Positions 19,945 through 29,270 of a stretch of 64,000 nucleotides of DNA are shown here, piece after piece. Positions within the stretch are counted from its first letter, which is position 1. Every line of letters begins with the position of its first letter. The notes beneath the pieces are model-generated. The model ran no database searches and was not told the origin of the DNA. It worked only from the letters and a program-made list of their open reading frames with translations. Both the position numbers and the translations under genes were made by a program. Origin of the DNA: Aldersonia sp. NBC_00410 (GTDB lineage: Bacteria; Actinomycetota; Actinomycetes; Mycobacteriales; Mycobacteriaceae); contig NZ_JAPENM010000001.1 in NCBI RefSeq assembly GCF_026342035.1, positions 724,043 to 788,042 on the forward strand, written 5' to 3'.

Positions 19945-21182
19945 TTGTCGCTCACCCGGAACGGGACGTGCAACGGCCGGCGCACGTAGTTGCCACCGGC
20001 ATAGACGACGCCGTCGAGGTCCACGGTGAAATCCGGGCAGCGGACGAGCAGTTCCTCCAACGCCACCCGGGCCTGCATGCGCGCGGCCGCGGCGCCCAGG
20101 CAGTGGTGCGCGCCGTGGCTGAAGGTGAGGATCTGCCGCGGATTGCGCCGCACGTCGAGTTCGTCGGCGTCGGGACCGTACACGCGCGAGTCGCGGTTGC
20201 CGGAACCGTAGAGCAGCAACACCTTCCGGCCCTCGGGAATGACGCGGCCGTACATCTCCACCGCCCGAGTGGTGCACCGCGCCAACCCCTGCACCGGCGA
20301 CGTGAGCCGCAACAGCTCGTCGATCGCGGCCGGGATGAGTGCCGGGTGATCGATCAGCAGCTGCCGCTGATCGCGTCGCTCGGTGAGCAATTGCACTGCG
20401 CCGCCGAGCATTCCGGTGGTGGTGTCGTTTCCGCCGGTGACCATCGTGAAGGCGAAACCGAGGATGCCGAGCAGTCCGGCGATATCACCGTCCGCGCCCA
20501 TGCCCGCCGCAACGAGATGCGAGATGGTGTCGTCCGCCGGCTCGGCGCGCCTGCGTTCGATGAGGGCACCGAAGTAGGTCATCATCTCGGTGACCGCGGT
20601 GGCGGCCTGCAACGGATCGCCGAAGGCGTTCGCGGCGACGATCGCCTCGGTCCAGCCGTCGAACTGGTCGCGATCCTCCTCGGGCACGCCGAGATAGTGG
20701 GCGACGACCATGCTCGGCAGCGGCTTGAACAGCTCGGTGACGATGTCCCCCTCGCCGGCCGCGCACAGGCGTTCGAGCCGGTCGACGACGAACGACCGCA
20801 CCGCCGGCTCGACTGCCTCGACCTGGCGCGGCGTGAATCCCTTCGCCACCAGCCGGCGGAAGTCGGTGTGGTTGGGCGGGTCGAGCATCACCATTGGCGG
20901 ATTGTCGGCCATGCCGATCTTCTCCAACTCGCCGTAGCTCGTGGTGAGGCCCTGGTTGGCGGAGAACGTCGTGGTGTCGCGCGCTGCTGCGTAGATATCG
21001 GCGTGCCGGGACAGCACGAAGTAGTCGAGCCGGGGCGTCTCGTCCGGCACGACATGGTGCACGGGGTCGTACTCACGCAGGTCGGCATACATCTGCCAGG
21101 GCCGCAGCCAGGACTGGCCCTCGCACGGCACAAACTCGACGCGCTTGGACGCAGCGATCGACATGTTTCGATCATGAGACAT
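19941..21182 (-). CDS. Cytochrome P450
   Basis: 413-residue soluble bacterial P450 monooxygenase. The I-helix oxygen-binding motif is MVTGGNDTTTG (about 240-250), the ExxR pair starts at DELLRL (about 290), and the heme loop is LTFSHGAHHCLGAAAARMQ with the Cys thiolate ligand (about 350). The substrate is unknown; similar sequences are often annotated as steroid/fatty-acid or linalool-type P450s. Either ATG at 21182 or 21164 could be the start; with the second, the palindromic operator falls wholly upstream. It is operonic with the TetR regulator and divergent from an acyl-ACP desaturase, suggesting a lipid-related role. Confidence 0.92.
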   Translation of the reverse strand: MSHDRNMSIAASKRVEFVPCEGQSWLRPWQMYADLREYDPVHHVVPDETPRLDYFVLSRHADIYAAARDTTTFSANQGLTTSYGELEKIGMADNPPMVMLDPPNHTDFRRLVAKGFTPRQVEAVEPAVRSFVVDRLERLCAAGEGDIVTELFKPLPSMVVAHYLGVPEEDRDQFDGWTEAIVAANAFGDPLQAATAVTEMMTYFGALIERRRAEPADDTISHLVAAGMGADGDIAGLLGILGFAFTMVTGGNDTTTGMLGGAVQLLTERRDQRQLLIDHPALIPAAIDELLRLTSPVQGLARCTTRAVEMYGRVIPEGRKVLLLYGSGNRDSRVYGPDADELDVRRNPRQILTFSHGAHHCLGAAAARMQARVALEELLVRCPDFTVDLDGVVYAGGNYVRRPLHVPFRVSDK

Positions 21183-21197
21183 ATCGCTAAATGTGTC
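21178..21197. promoter_or_regulatory. Imperfect palindrome between P450 and desaturase
   Basis: Minus-strand reading GACACATTTAGCGATATGTC is a 20-bp imperfect palindrome (GACAnAT...ATnTGTC). It overlaps the first P450 start codon and lies in the shared divergent region with the desaturase. It is a plausible operator for the TetR protein encoded at the end of the P450 operon. Confidence 0.45.
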
Positions 21198-21324
21198 AAG
21201 AAAGCTCGCGAGCCCGAAGGCGGTCGATTCTCGGGACTTTCGGCCCTACGAGCCGGGCGGCAGTGCACCGACGATGGCGTCACCGGCACGCGCAGTGTCG
21301 GCTGGCGCCGAACCGGGAGACGCA

Positions 21325-22281
21325 ATGGCGAGCCGCGAACTGACCGACAAGGAACTCCTGCACGAACTCGAGGAGTTCGCCGAGGCCGAGGTCGAGCGAC
21401 ACCTGTCGATGGCGAAGGACTGGCACCCGCACGACTACATACCGTGGGACGCGGGGCGGAACTTCGCCGCGCTCGGCGGGATCGACTGGGATCGCGAGCA
21501 GTCGCAGCTGAGCGACGCCGCGAGGGCTGCGATGTTCACCAACCTGCTCACCGAGGACAACCTGCCGTCCTACCACCGCGAGATCGCCGAGAACTTCTCG
21601 CTCGACGGCGCGTGGGGCACCTGGGTGGGACGGTGGACCGCCGAGGAGGCGAGGCACTCCATCGTCATGCGGGACTACCTCGTCGTCACCCGCGGCATCG
21701 ACCCGGTTGCGCTGGAGGAGGCGCGGATGGCCCACATGACACGCGGTTTTAGTGTAGGAGAACAGAATTCGATGCTGCGCTCGGTGTCGTACGTGACGTT
21801 CCAGGAGTTGGCGACGCGAGTCTCGCATCGCAACACCGGCAAGGCGTGCGGCGACCCGATCGCCGATCGAATGCTCGCGCGCGTCGCGGCGGACGAGAAC
21901 CTGCACATGATGTTCTACCGCAATATCGTCGGCGCGGCCCTCGACGTCGCACCCGATCAGGCGATGCGTGCCGTGGTGGAAATCCTGGAGAACTTCGCGA
22001 TGCCCGGTTACTCGATGCCCGGGTTCCGGCGCAACGCGGTGCTGATCGCGAAGTCCGGAATCTATGACCTGCGCCAGCACCTCGACGAGGTCGTCAGTCC
22101 TGTGCTGCGCAAGTGGAACATCTTCGAACGCAACGACTTCGGCTCCGAAGGCGAGCAGCTCCGGGACCGGCTCGCGGCGCACCTCGAAGAGCTCGAGGTG
22201 AAAACCGTGCGGTTCGAGGAGTCCCGCGATCGCGCACTGGCCCGGGCGGCGCAGCGCCGGGAGCCCGCGCACGCGCGCTGA
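21325..22281 (+). CDS. Acyl-ACP desaturase (DesA/ferritin-like diiron enzyme)
   Basis: 318-residue soluble diiron desaturase that introduces a double bond into acyl-ACP. The ATG at 21325 has GGGAG upstream; the frame is open from 21193 but that stretch resembles non-coding leader. Diiron ligands are visible in TEDNLPSYHREI, TAEEARHSIVMRDY (ExxH) and ADENLHMMFYRNI (ExxH). The order and spacing fit the stearoyl-ACP desaturase family, of which M. tuberculosis DesA1/DesA2 are members. It is divergent from the P450, so a shared control region at about 21183-21324 is likely. Confidence 0.92.
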   Translation: MASRELTDKELLHELEEFAEAEVERHLSMAKDWHPHDYIPWDAGRNFAALGGIDWDREQSQLSDAARAAMFTNLLTEDNLPSYHREIAENFSLDGAWGTWVGRWTAEEARHSIVMRDYLVVTRGIDPVALEEARMAHMTRGFSVGEQNSMLRSVSYVTFQELATRVSHRNTGKACGDPIADRMLARVAADENLHMMFYRNIVGAALDVAPDQAMRAVVEILENFAMPGYSMPGFRRNAVLIAKSGIYDLRQHLDEVVSPVLRKWNIFERNDFGSEGEQLRDRLAAHLEELEVKTVRFEESRDRALARAAQRREPAHAR

Positions 22282-22299
22282 GCGCTCGCACCCCCAGTG

Positions 22300-23913
22300 C
22301 TACTCGCCCTCGGGCAGCAGCTTCGCCAGCGCGCTCAGATCGAGTTCCTGGGCACCGAAGTCCGGAGTCCAGAGGATGACGCCGCCGGTGTAGATGCGGA
22401 ACATGCCGAACCCTTCCGGCAGTTCGATCACCGGGCCGACCGGCGCGCCGATCGTGGCGTTCAGTCCGCCGAGCGAGCGGTACTTGTCCTCGATCGCGGC
22501 CTGGCCTGCCGACGGCTCCGCGCCGGAACTGCCCGTCGATGCGTCACCGTCACCGCTCTCCGCCGGCACGACAGCGTCGGGTGCCGGTGCCGCCGGCACA
22601 GCGGGCGGCGGTCCGCCCGGCCCTTCGCTGATGTCGAACCAGTCCGAGTCGAGTCCCAGCTTGCCGCGGGCGTCCTCGCCGGAAACGTCGACCGCGCCGC
22701 CGGTGCCCTCGACGTGCAGGTTGGTCACCCGCCCCGCGGGGTCGCGTCCGGTCACCGCGATCGAGGTCAGTTCGCCGACGCCGAACGCCTGCCCGATCTC
22801 GGCGGCGGTCATCGACTTCGACCAGCCCTTCTCGGGTGCCGAGCCGTCGCCGGCGTCGACCACACCCGGGAAGTCGCCGCCTGCGGTGGCACCACCGGTG
22901 GACGCCGAGTACTCCGCGCGCACCACCTGTCCGTCGCGCATGAGCACGGTGCCGCTCGTGGAGCGGACCGCATCGGTGGTGCGCGGATCCTCCACGCCGG
23001 CACCGCCGTACACCTGGCACGACTGGGTGTCACAGGACTGCGCGTAGTCGTAGCGGCTCTCGGCGAGCACATAGGACCGGGCCGCAATGGCCTGCGCGCG
23101 CAGCGCCTCCGCACCACCCTGGTCCGCCCAGTTCGGCTGCATCTCGCGCGGTACGACGCCATAGAGATAGTCGTCGACGTCGACGGCGTTCACGGTGCGG
23201 AACGAGACACCCTCGAACGCCACGCCGAGCGCGCCGCGATAGGCCACATCGCCGTCGCAGAGTTTCAGGAATTCGTTCGCCGGCCGGTTCGGGCCCGGGT
23301 CCACCGGATCGACCCATGGGTTGTCGGTCGGCTGCTCCCATTGCACCGCGCCGCCGCAGCCCTCACTCACCGTGACGAGCGCGCCGCCACCCGGCGTCGG
23401 GGCCAGCCGTACCGCCTGCCCAGCGGGTACCCGCTGACCTGCGACGATCATGCCCGTATCGGAGTAGACATCGAGCGGTCGGTCGTCGCGGCCCATCAGC
23501 CGGATGGCGACCTTCGCGGGCGGATGCGGGGCCAGGGCGGTCCCGCCGTAGTAGTAGCCGAGGATCCGCTCGGCGGACCAGCCTTCCTTCGCGTAGCCGA
23601 ACGCTCCCCACTGCCCCATTCCGCGGCCGTGCCCGTTGCCCCGGCCGGCGATGGTGAAGACGGTGTCGGCCGAGACGGCGGGGGCGATCCCGTCCGACGG
23701 CGTGGAACGCACCGCGATCCCGGCCACCACACCGCCTGCGACGAGAACCGGGACGACCGCGAGAACGGCGCGCCGCAGCACGACCGGTCCCCCGCCGCTG
23801 CGTACGGGCCGGCCGACGACGGTCCGCCGCCGCTTCCGGCCCGGCGTGGTCCAGCCCGGCGCCTGGCGTACCCAAACATCTGCCCAGCGGTTGGCGATCC
23901 TTCTGTTGCGCAT
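22300..23913 (-). CDS. SpoIID/LytB-domain secreted protein
   Basis: 537 residues from the ATG at 23913, preceded by AGGGAG 7 nt away. A basic cytoplasmic N-terminus and one helix (AVLAVVPVLVAGGVVAGIAV, about 50-70) lead to a secreted domain: FTIAGRGNGHGRGMGQWGAFGYAKEG, VDDYLYGVVPREMQPNW, and AEYSASTGGATAGGDFPGV, the SpoIID signatures of the lytic-transglycosylase-like family acting on stripped glycan strands. The C-terminus (about 480-537, KYRSLGGLNATIGAPVG..GGVILWTPDFG) resembles one LGFP-type wall-binding repeat. It converges on the desaturase (18-nt gap) and is divergent from a PGRP amidase-like protein, so both may be wall-remodelling partners. Confidence 0.9.
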   Translation of the reverse strand: MRNRRIANRWADVWVRQAPGWTTPGRKRRRTVVGRPVRSGGGPVVLRRAVLAVVPVLVAGGVVAGIAVRSTPSDGIAPAVSADTVFTIAGRGNGHGRGMGQWGAFGYAKEGWSAERILGYYYGGTALAPHPPAKVAIRLMGRDDRPLDVYSDTGMIVAGQRVPAGQAVRLAPTPGGGALVTVSEGCGGAVQWEQPTDNPWVDPVDPGPNRPANEFLKLCDGDVAYRGALGVAFEGVSFRTVNAVDVDDYLYGVVPREMQPNWADQGGAEALRAQAIAARSYVLAESRYDYAQSCDTQSCQVYGGAGVEDPRTTDAVRSTSGTVLMRDGQVVRAEYSASTGGATAGGDFPGVVDAGDGSAPEKGWSKSMTAAEIGQAFGVGELTSIAVTGRDPAGRVTNLHVEGTGGAVDVSGEDARGKLGLDSDWFDISEGPGGPPPAVPAAPAPDAVVPAESGDGDASTGSSGAEPSAGQAAIEDKYRSLGGLNATIGAPVGPVIELPEGFGMFRIYTGGVILWTPDFGAQELDLSALAKLLPEGE

Positions 23914-23977
23914 AAAACGGCTCCCTGCTCGGGTGGTGTCGTCGCGCGACTCCGCACTCCCGGTGCGGTCGGCCGCA

Positions 23978-24004
23978 AAGACTCTCAAGTAGAGATTGAG
24001 TCTT
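23978..24004. promoter_or_regulatory. Palindrome in the divergent wall-gene promoter region
   Basis: AAGACTC (23978-23984) and GAGTCTT (23998-24004) are perfect 7-bp inverted arms around 13 nt, in the AT-richer 214-nt region between the SpoIID-domain and PGRP genes. This is a candidate operator for one or both genes. Confidence 0.4.
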
Positions 24005-24013
24005 GGGGCATTT

Positions 24014-24050
24014 GTGACTAGTGTGATCAATGTTGCGTTCGCATGCAACA
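24014..24050. promoter_or_regulatory. Shared 24-bp motif plus adjacent palindrome
   Basis: 24014-24037 matches 7873-7896 (GTGACnnnTGTGAnnAATGTTGCG). It overlaps a second element, ATGTTGC-N8-GCAACAT (24029-24050), a perfect 7-bp-arm palindrome. Both lie about 80-115 nt before the PGRP gene and a similar distance from the SpoIID-domain gene. A common regulator of envelope genes is inferred. Confidence 0.42.
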
Positions 24051-24127
24051 TAGCCCGCTCGAGTAACAGCAGCATCACCTTTGCGGAGCAACCAACCGAT
24101 CCGTTGCGACCAAATCCCGAACATTCG

Positions 24128-26410
24128 ATGGGGGACTTCGTGCCACAGCGTGGACCGACCTGGCTTCCGAAAACCTGGCTTCCGAAACCACAGGCACGGC
24201 GTCAAGGGAACCTGGCCCATTCGGCACAACGCACACTTCGGCGGCGATCGTTGGTGCTGGCCGCGGTCGCTGCCGTGGTGATCGGCAGCCCCTTCGCCGC
24301 GGGGGCGCTGCACACCGCGATGCGGTCCACCGACGAGGTCGAGCCGACGCGGCAGCAGGGTTCCGCCGTCCCGACCCAGATCGCCCAGCTCGCGCTCGCC
24401 ACACTGCCCGATGTCGTGATCCCGCTGAAGCAGCTCACCGGGCTGAACCTGCCGGACCTGCACGTCGCCGACCTGAAGAAGCTGCCCCTCCCGGCCAGGA
24501 TCCCGGTCCCGGATGGGCTCCCGATCCCGACCGACGCGGCGGCGCTGTCCGACCTCATCGAGCAACTCCCCGTCGGGGCCGCGCTGTCCGAACTTGCCGA
24601 GCTGATGCCCACCGACGCCGTGGCCGGCGCCCCGCAGTTGTCCGACCCGGCCGCCCCGATCGCCGCAGATCAGCTGCCGACCGACATTGTCGACCAGTTC
24701 GGCGCCACGGTGAAGGAGCTGAAGAGCGACTCTCCGTTCAGCATGGTTGCGCTGACCGCGGCCGATCTGGCCAACACCGACATCCGCGTCCGAGCTATGA
24801 CGTTGGACGGTTCGTGGAGCCAGTGGTACTCGGCGGAAAACCTGGTGAGCAACGGTGCGCCGGGTCGCGACGCCGGGACCGAGCCGATCTATGTCGGCGA
24901 GGCCGGCGCCGTCCAGGTGATGGCCACCCGTCGCACCGCCGCCGCGCCGGCACCGGAACCCGCCGTGCCTGCCCAGCCCGCCGTGCCTGCCCAGCCCGCC
25001 GAGCCTGCCGCCGGCGAACCGCCGCTCGGCTACACCCCCGCGTCGCTCACTACGCCGCTGCCGCAGCAGGCACCGGCGAGCGAACTGCAGGATCTTCGTG
25101 TCGCGCTCATCGAGCCGGGCACCGGCGATTCCGACGGGCTGCTCAATGAGGCCGCGGCGCCGCTGGCCGGTGGCGGTCCGCGCGTGATCAGCCGGGCGCA
25201 GTGGGGCGCCGACGAGTCGATCCGCTGCCAGGACCCCGATTACGACGACTTCGTCGGCGGCGCGACCGTGCACCACACCGCGGGCAACAACGACTACACG
25301 CAGTCCGAATCCGCCGGCATCGTGCGCGCGATCTACGCGTATCACGCGCAGACGCTCGGCTGGTGCGACATCGGCTACAACGCGTTGGTCGACAAGTACG
25401 GCCAGATCTTCGAGGGGCGCGCGGGCGGGCTCGACCGTCCCGTGCAGGGCGCACATGCGGGCGGATTCAACGAGAACACCGTGGGCGTCGCAATGATGGG
25501 CGACTTCGAAACCGTCGCGCCGAGCGACGCGGCGATCGACGCGACCGGCCGCTTCCTCGGCTGGCGGCTCAAGCTCGCGGGTCTCGACCCCAAGGGCCAG
25601 ACGACGATGTACTCCGAGGGCACCGATTTCACGCCGTACCCCCAGGGCGCAGCGGTGGATTTGCCGGTCATCTTCGCCCACCGCGACGTCGGCAACACCA
25701 CCTGCCCGGGCGATGCGGCCTACGCCCAACTCGATCGGATCCGCGACATCGCGGCCGGTGCGGGTGCCCCGCTGCCACCGACCCCGGATGTGTTGGCGGC
25801 GGCACCGGGGGGCGGCCCGGCGAAGCCGACCATCGACGTTCCGCGTCTGGTCGACACGCTGGTCAAGCTGTCCGACGACAACCCGATCTCGCGGGCCTGG
25901 GCCGCGCAGGGCGGCGCCGATGGTCCGCTCGGGCAGGCGTTGACCGGGCTGATCGAGGCGAAGAGCGGCCAGCAGTACGCGAAGTTCACCAACGGCTACG
26001 TCTACACGGTCCCGGGCGGACAGATCATCACGCTCGGTGGCCAGATCCTGCAGAAGTTCATCGCGCTCGGCCTCGATGGCGGCGAACTCGGTCTCCCGCT
26101 GACCGGTGAGTACGCGGTGCCGGAGGGGATGCGGGCGGACTTCGAACAGGGTTCGCTCATCTTCAACGAGATCACCGGGTTCGTGCAGACGATCATCGAC
26201 ACCTACCAGCAGTCCTACGCGGACGCCTACAACAATGCAGCTGCGGCGGTGCCGGGGGCGGCCGCGCCGAATGCAGCGCCCGGGGGCCCGGGCCTGCAGA
26301 TTCCTTCGGCGGAGGATCTTGTCCCGGCCCCGGTCGCGGCTCCCGTCCCTGCTCCCGAGGCAGCCGTACCGGCGCCCGTGGACGAGTCGATCGTCCCCGC
26401 CACCCCGTGA
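24128..26410 (+). CDS. PGRP-domain N-acetylmuramoyl-L-alanine amidase with LGFP-like C-terminus
   Basis: 760 residues from ATG 24128; GTG at 24140, four bases after GGGGGA, is an equally good start. A signal/anchor helix (LVLAAVAAVVIGSPFAAGAL) follows a basic leader containing a 15-bp duplication (TWLPK TWLPK). After a Pro/Ala-rich linker (another PAQPA repeat) comes the PGRP/amidase-2 domain: VISRAQWGADESI, GATVHHTAGNN (zinc His), WCDIGYNALVDKYGQIFEGR, HAGGFNENTVGVAMMGDF and IFAHRDVGNTTCPGDAAY (zinc His and Cys). The C-terminus has an LGFP-type repeat (GGELGLPLTGEY). It corresponds to Rv3811. It probably cleaves stem peptides from wall glycan, although activity of the family is variable. Confidence 0.9.
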   Translation: MGDFVPQRGPTWLPKTWLPKPQARRQGNLAHSAQRTLRRRSLVLAAVAAVVIGSPFAAGALHTAMRSTDEVEPTRQQGSAVPTQIAQLALATLPDVVIPLKQLTGLNLPDLHVADLKKLPLPARIPVPDGLPIPTDAAALSDLIEQLPVGAALSELAELMPTDAVAGAPQLSDPAAPIAADQLPTDIVDQFGATVKELKSDSPFSMVALTAADLANTDIRVRAMTLDGSWSQWYSAENLVSNGAPGRDAGTEPIYVGEAGAVQVMATRRTAAAPAPEPAVPAQPAVPAQPAEPAAGEPPLGYTPASLTTPLPQQAPASELQDLRVALIEPGTGDSDGLLNEAAAPLAGGGPRVISRAQWGADESIRCQDPDYDDFVGGATVHHTAGNNDYTQSESAGIVRAIYAYHAQTLGWCDIGYNALVDKYGQIFEGRAGGLDRPVQGAHAGGFNENTVGVAMMGDFETVAPSDAAIDATGRFLGWRLKLAGLDPKGQTTMYSEGTDFTPYPQGAAVDLPVIFAHRDVGNTTCPGDAAYAQLDRIRDIAAGAGAPLPPTPDVLAAAPGGGPAKPTIDVPRLVDTLVKLSDDNPISRAWAAQGGADGPLGQALTGLIEAKSGQQYAKFTNGYVYTVPGGQIITLGGQILQKFIALGLDGGELGLPLTGEYAVPEGMRADFEQGSLIFNEITGFVQTIIDTYQQSYADAYNNAAAAVPGAAAPNAAPGGPGLQIPSAEDLVPAPVAAPVPAPEAAVPAPVDESIVPATP

Positions 26411-26414
26411 CCGC

Positions 26415-27284
26415 CTAGCCCCACCAGCGTTCGAGTACCAGGGCGACGCCGTCGTCGTTGTTCGTCGCGGTGATCTCGTCGGCCGCCGCGAGGGCGTCCG
26501 GATGGGCGTGCGCCATCGCGACGCCGTGCCCGGCGAACTCGAGCATCGGCACGTCGTTGGGCATGTCACCGAAAGCGACGATCTCGGCTCGGTCGTCGAT
26601 GCCGAGGCGGCGGGCCAGCTCCCGCACCCCGGCGGCCTTCGTGACGCCGTGCGCGGACACCTCGATCAGGCCTTTGTTCGTCGAATAGGTGATGTCTGCG
26701 CGATCGCCGACGTGCGGGGCGAGTGCGGCACGCATGGTCTCGCTGTGTTCGTTCGGCGAGCGGATCAGCAGTTTGATGGCCGGCGCCGCGAGCACTTCGC
26801 GCACCGAGACCTCGGTGTTGTCCGGGTTCAGCCACGCGTGCTCATAGTCCGGGGAGCTGACGAATTGCGGGGTCGCGGCGTCGTGCGCACTCGCTCCGAT
26901 TCGCTCGGCGGCCAGGCCACAGCCGGGCAGCACGCGGTAGGCCAGTTCGGCCACCCAGTCGAGGGTGTCGACATCGAGCACGCTGGCATCGAGCACCCGG
27001 TCGGCGTCGCTGTCGTAGAGGACCGCGCCGTTCCCGCACACCGCGAGCGGCGCGAAGCCGAGCCCCTCCACGACCGGTGCGATCCAGCGCGGCGGGCGTC
27101 CCGTCGCGAGGATGAAGTGGGCGCCGTCGGCGACCAGCGATTTCACCACCGCGCGCGTACGGGCGGAGATGTGCTCGTCGTCATCCATCAGCGTGCCGTC
27201 GACGTCGCTGGCGATCAGGCTCGGTTTGACACCGACGATCGGCCGCGGCGGACGAGTCGACGGCTCCGGTCGGTTCGTTGCCAC
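26415..27284 (-). CDS. HAD-superfamily Cof-type phosphatase
   Basis: 289 residues from a probable GTG at 27284. HAD motif I is LIASDVDGTLMDDD, motif II is in HFILATGRPP, the motif III Lys lies in NKGLIEVSAHGVTKAAG, and motif IV is EIVAFGDMPNDVPML, with a large type IIB cap between. It is a phosphatase for sugar phosphates or cofactors; the exact substrate is not deducible. It is homologous in position to Rv3813c, next to the Rv3811-like gene. Its stop is separated from the PGRP gene's stop by only CCGC. Confidence 0.9.
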   Translation of the reverse strand: MATNRPEPSTRPPRPIVGVKPSLIASDVDGTLMDDDEHISARTRAVVKSLVADGAHFILATGRPPRWIAPVVEGLGFAPLAVCGNGAVLYDSDADRVLDASVLDVDTLDWVAELAYRVLPGCGLAAERIGASAHDAATPQFVSSPDYEHAWLNPDNTEVSVREVLAAPAIKLLIRSPNEHSETMRAALAPHVGDRADITYSTNKGLIEVSAHGVTKAAGVRELARRLGIDDRAEIVAFGDMPNDVPMLEFAGHGVAMAHAHPDALAAADEITATNNDDGVALVLERWWG

Positions 27285-27355
27285 GCCCCAATACTGCCGT
27301 AAACACCGCCGGGTGGCGCCCGCCGCGTCGCAGCACACACCCAGCCGACCGTCCT

Positions 27356-27371
27356 TATGATGCGTGCACTA
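27356..27371 (+). promoter_or_regulatory. -10 box of a probable leaderless ABC-transporter operon
   Basis: TATGAT at 27356-27361 is a near-consensus -10, and the ATG at 27371 lies 9 nt further on with no ribosome-binding site. This spacing fits transcription starting at or next to the start codon, common in actinobacteria. No clear -35 was found. Confidence 0.5.
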
Positions 27372-28348
27372 TGGCTGGGTTCCTGCTGCGTCGCGCGGCC
27401 AACTATCTGGTGTTGCTGCTGCTCGCGTCGTTTCTGACCTTCAGCCTGACCTCGCTCATATTCCGTCCGCTCGACAGCCTCGAGCAGCGCAACCCACGCC
27501 CGCCGCAGTCGGTGATCGACGCGAAGGCGCAGGAGTTGAACCTCGACGAACCGATCCCGAAGCGATACGTGGAATGGCTGGGCGGGGTGCTGCACGGCGA
27601 CTTCGGCACCACGAACACCGGCCTGCCGATCACGGACGAACTCGGCCGCCGGATCGCGGCGAGCCTGCGCCTGCTCGTCCTCGGGTCGGTGATCGGTGCC
27701 GTGCTCGGCGTGCTGATCGGCGCGGCGGGCGCGATCCGGCAGTACAAATTCAGCGACTACTTCACCACCGCAGTTTCGCTGTTACTGCTCAGCACGCCGG
27801 TGTTCCTGGTCGCGACCCTACTCAAATACGGTGCGCTAGAGATTAACTCGGCCACCGGGCAACAGATCTTCCTCTACACCGGCGAGACGTCCGCGACCGC
27901 GGTGGAGGGCCTGTGGGCTCAACTCGTCGACCGTGGCAAACACCTCGTGCTGCCGACTCTGACTCTCGCGCTCGGCGCGATGGCCGGCTACAGCCGATAC
28001 CAGCGCAACGCGATGCTCGACGTGCTCGGCGCCGACTTCATTCGGACCGCCCGGGCGAAGGGGCTGACCCGGCGCCGCGCGATGCTCAAGCACGGATTGC
28101 GGACCGCGCTGATCCCGATGGCGACACTGTTTGCCTACGGGTTCGGCGCTCTGGTCACCGGCGCCACATTCGTCGAGAAGATCTTCGGCTGGCATGGCAT
28201 GGGCGAGTGGCTCATCACCGGAATCGACACCCAGGACACCAACATCGTCGTCGCGTGCACGTCGTTCATCGGGCTGGTCGTGCTGCTCTCGGGCCTGCTG
28301 GCGGACGTGGCCTACGCCGCGCTCGATCCCCGGGTCCGGGTCGGCTGA
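27371..28348 (+). CDS. ABC transporter permease (DppB/OppB type)
   Basis: First gene of a peptide/nickel-type ABC importer: a permease of 325 residues with six helices. The N-terminal FLLRRAANYLVLLLLASFLTF is the DppB signature, followed by a periplasmic domain (LNLDEPIPKRYVEWLGGVLHGDFG). The coupling EAA-like loop is DFIRTARAKGLTRRRAMLKH, and FVEKIFGWHGMGEWL follows. The ATG at 27371 is chosen as the point where homology begins; it appears leaderless. The permease partner follows 10 nt later. Confidence 0.92.
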   Translation: MAGFLLRRAANYLVLLLLASFLTFSLTSLIFRPLDSLEQRNPRPPQSVIDAKAQELNLDEPIPKRYVEWLGGVLHGDFGTTNTGLPITDELGRRIAASLRLLVLGSVIGAVLGVLIGAAGAIRQYKFSDYFTTAVSLLLLSTPVFLVATLLKYGALEINSATGQQIFLYTGETSATAVEGLWAQLVDRGKHLVLPTLTLALGAMAGYSRYQRNAMLDVLGADFIRTARAKGLTRRRAMLKHGLRTALIPMATLFAYGFGALVTGATFVEKIFGWHGMGEWLITGIDTQDTNIVVACTSFIGLVVLLSGLLADVAYAALDPRVRVG

Positions 28349-28358
28349 GGAGAGACCA

Positions 28359-29270
28359 ATGAGCGAAGTCGAGATCGTCACCCACAGCGAGGTCGATGTT
28401 GCCGCGGCGGGTCGTCGCACGCTGGTGCGCCGGCGCTTCCTGCGCAACCGACCGGCAATCGCGGGCGCGGTGATCCTGGTCCTGCTGTTGTTCGCGAGCT
28501 TCCTACTGCCGCCGTTTCTGCCCTACGACTATCAGGAACTCGACTACACGGCACTGCTGCAGCCGCCGAGTCGCGAGCATCCGTTCGGCACCAACCAGAT
28601 CGGCCAGGATGTGCTGGCGCAGACCCTGCGTGGGTTGCAGAAGTCACTGATCATCGGGGTGTGCGTGGCACTGTTCACCACCGCGCTCGCGGCGACCGTG
28701 GGTGCATTGGCCGGCTACCTCGGTGGCTGGACCGACCGGGTGGTCATGTGGGTGGTCGACCTGCTGCTGGTGGTGCCCAGTTTCATCATCATTGCGGTGT
28801 TCAGCCCGCGCACCAAGGCCAGCGGGTCGATCTTCTTCCTGATCGTGCTGCTCAGCGTGTTCGGCTGGATGATCACCGCCCGCATCGTGCGCGGCATGAC
28901 ACTGTCGCTTCGGGATCGCGAATTCGTCCGCGCCGCAAAATATATGGGTGCGCCGGCGCATCGGGTCATCGCGACACATATCGTGCCGAACATCGCCTCG
29001 ATCCTCATCATCGACACCACGCTCAACGTGGGCGCCGCGATCCTCGCCGAAACCGGTTTGAGCTACCTCGGTTTCGGTGTTCAGCAGCCGGACGTGTCGT
29101 TGGGTTCGCTCATCGCGAGTGGTACCGCGTCGGCGTTGACCTATCCGTGGCTGTTCATGTTCGCCGGTGGACTGCTGGTGATCACCGTGCTGTCGGCGAA
29201 CCTCATTGGCGATGGGCTGCGGGATGCGTTCGACCCCAGCGCAACCGGCGCGCGGAAGGCTCGCCGATGA
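28359..29270 (+). CDS. ABC transporter permease (DppC/OppC type)
   Basis: Second permease, 303 residues. After a cytoplasmic start and first helix ([19 protein letters not shown]) comes the family signature [19 protein letters not shown], then four or five further helices. The coupling loop is [19 protein letters not shown] and the C-terminal helix has the typical [11 protein letters not shown] ending. The ATG at 28359 has GGAGAG five bases upstream. Its stop overlaps the ATPase start (ATGA). Confidence 0.93.
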   Translation: MSEVEIVTHSEVDVAAAGRRTLVRRRFLRNRPAIAGAVILVLLLFASFLLPPFLPYDYQELDYTALLQPPSREHPFGTNQIGQDVLAQTLRGLQKSLIIGVCVALFTTALAATVGALAGYLGGWTDRVVMWVVDLLLVVPSFIIIAVFSPRTKASGSIFFLIVLLSVFGWMITARIVRGMTLSLRDREFVRAAKYMGAPAHRVIATHIVPNIASILIIDTTLNVGAAILAETGLSYLGFGVQQPDVSLGSLIASGTASALTYPWLFMFAGGLLVITVLSANLIGDGLRDAFDPSATGARKARR

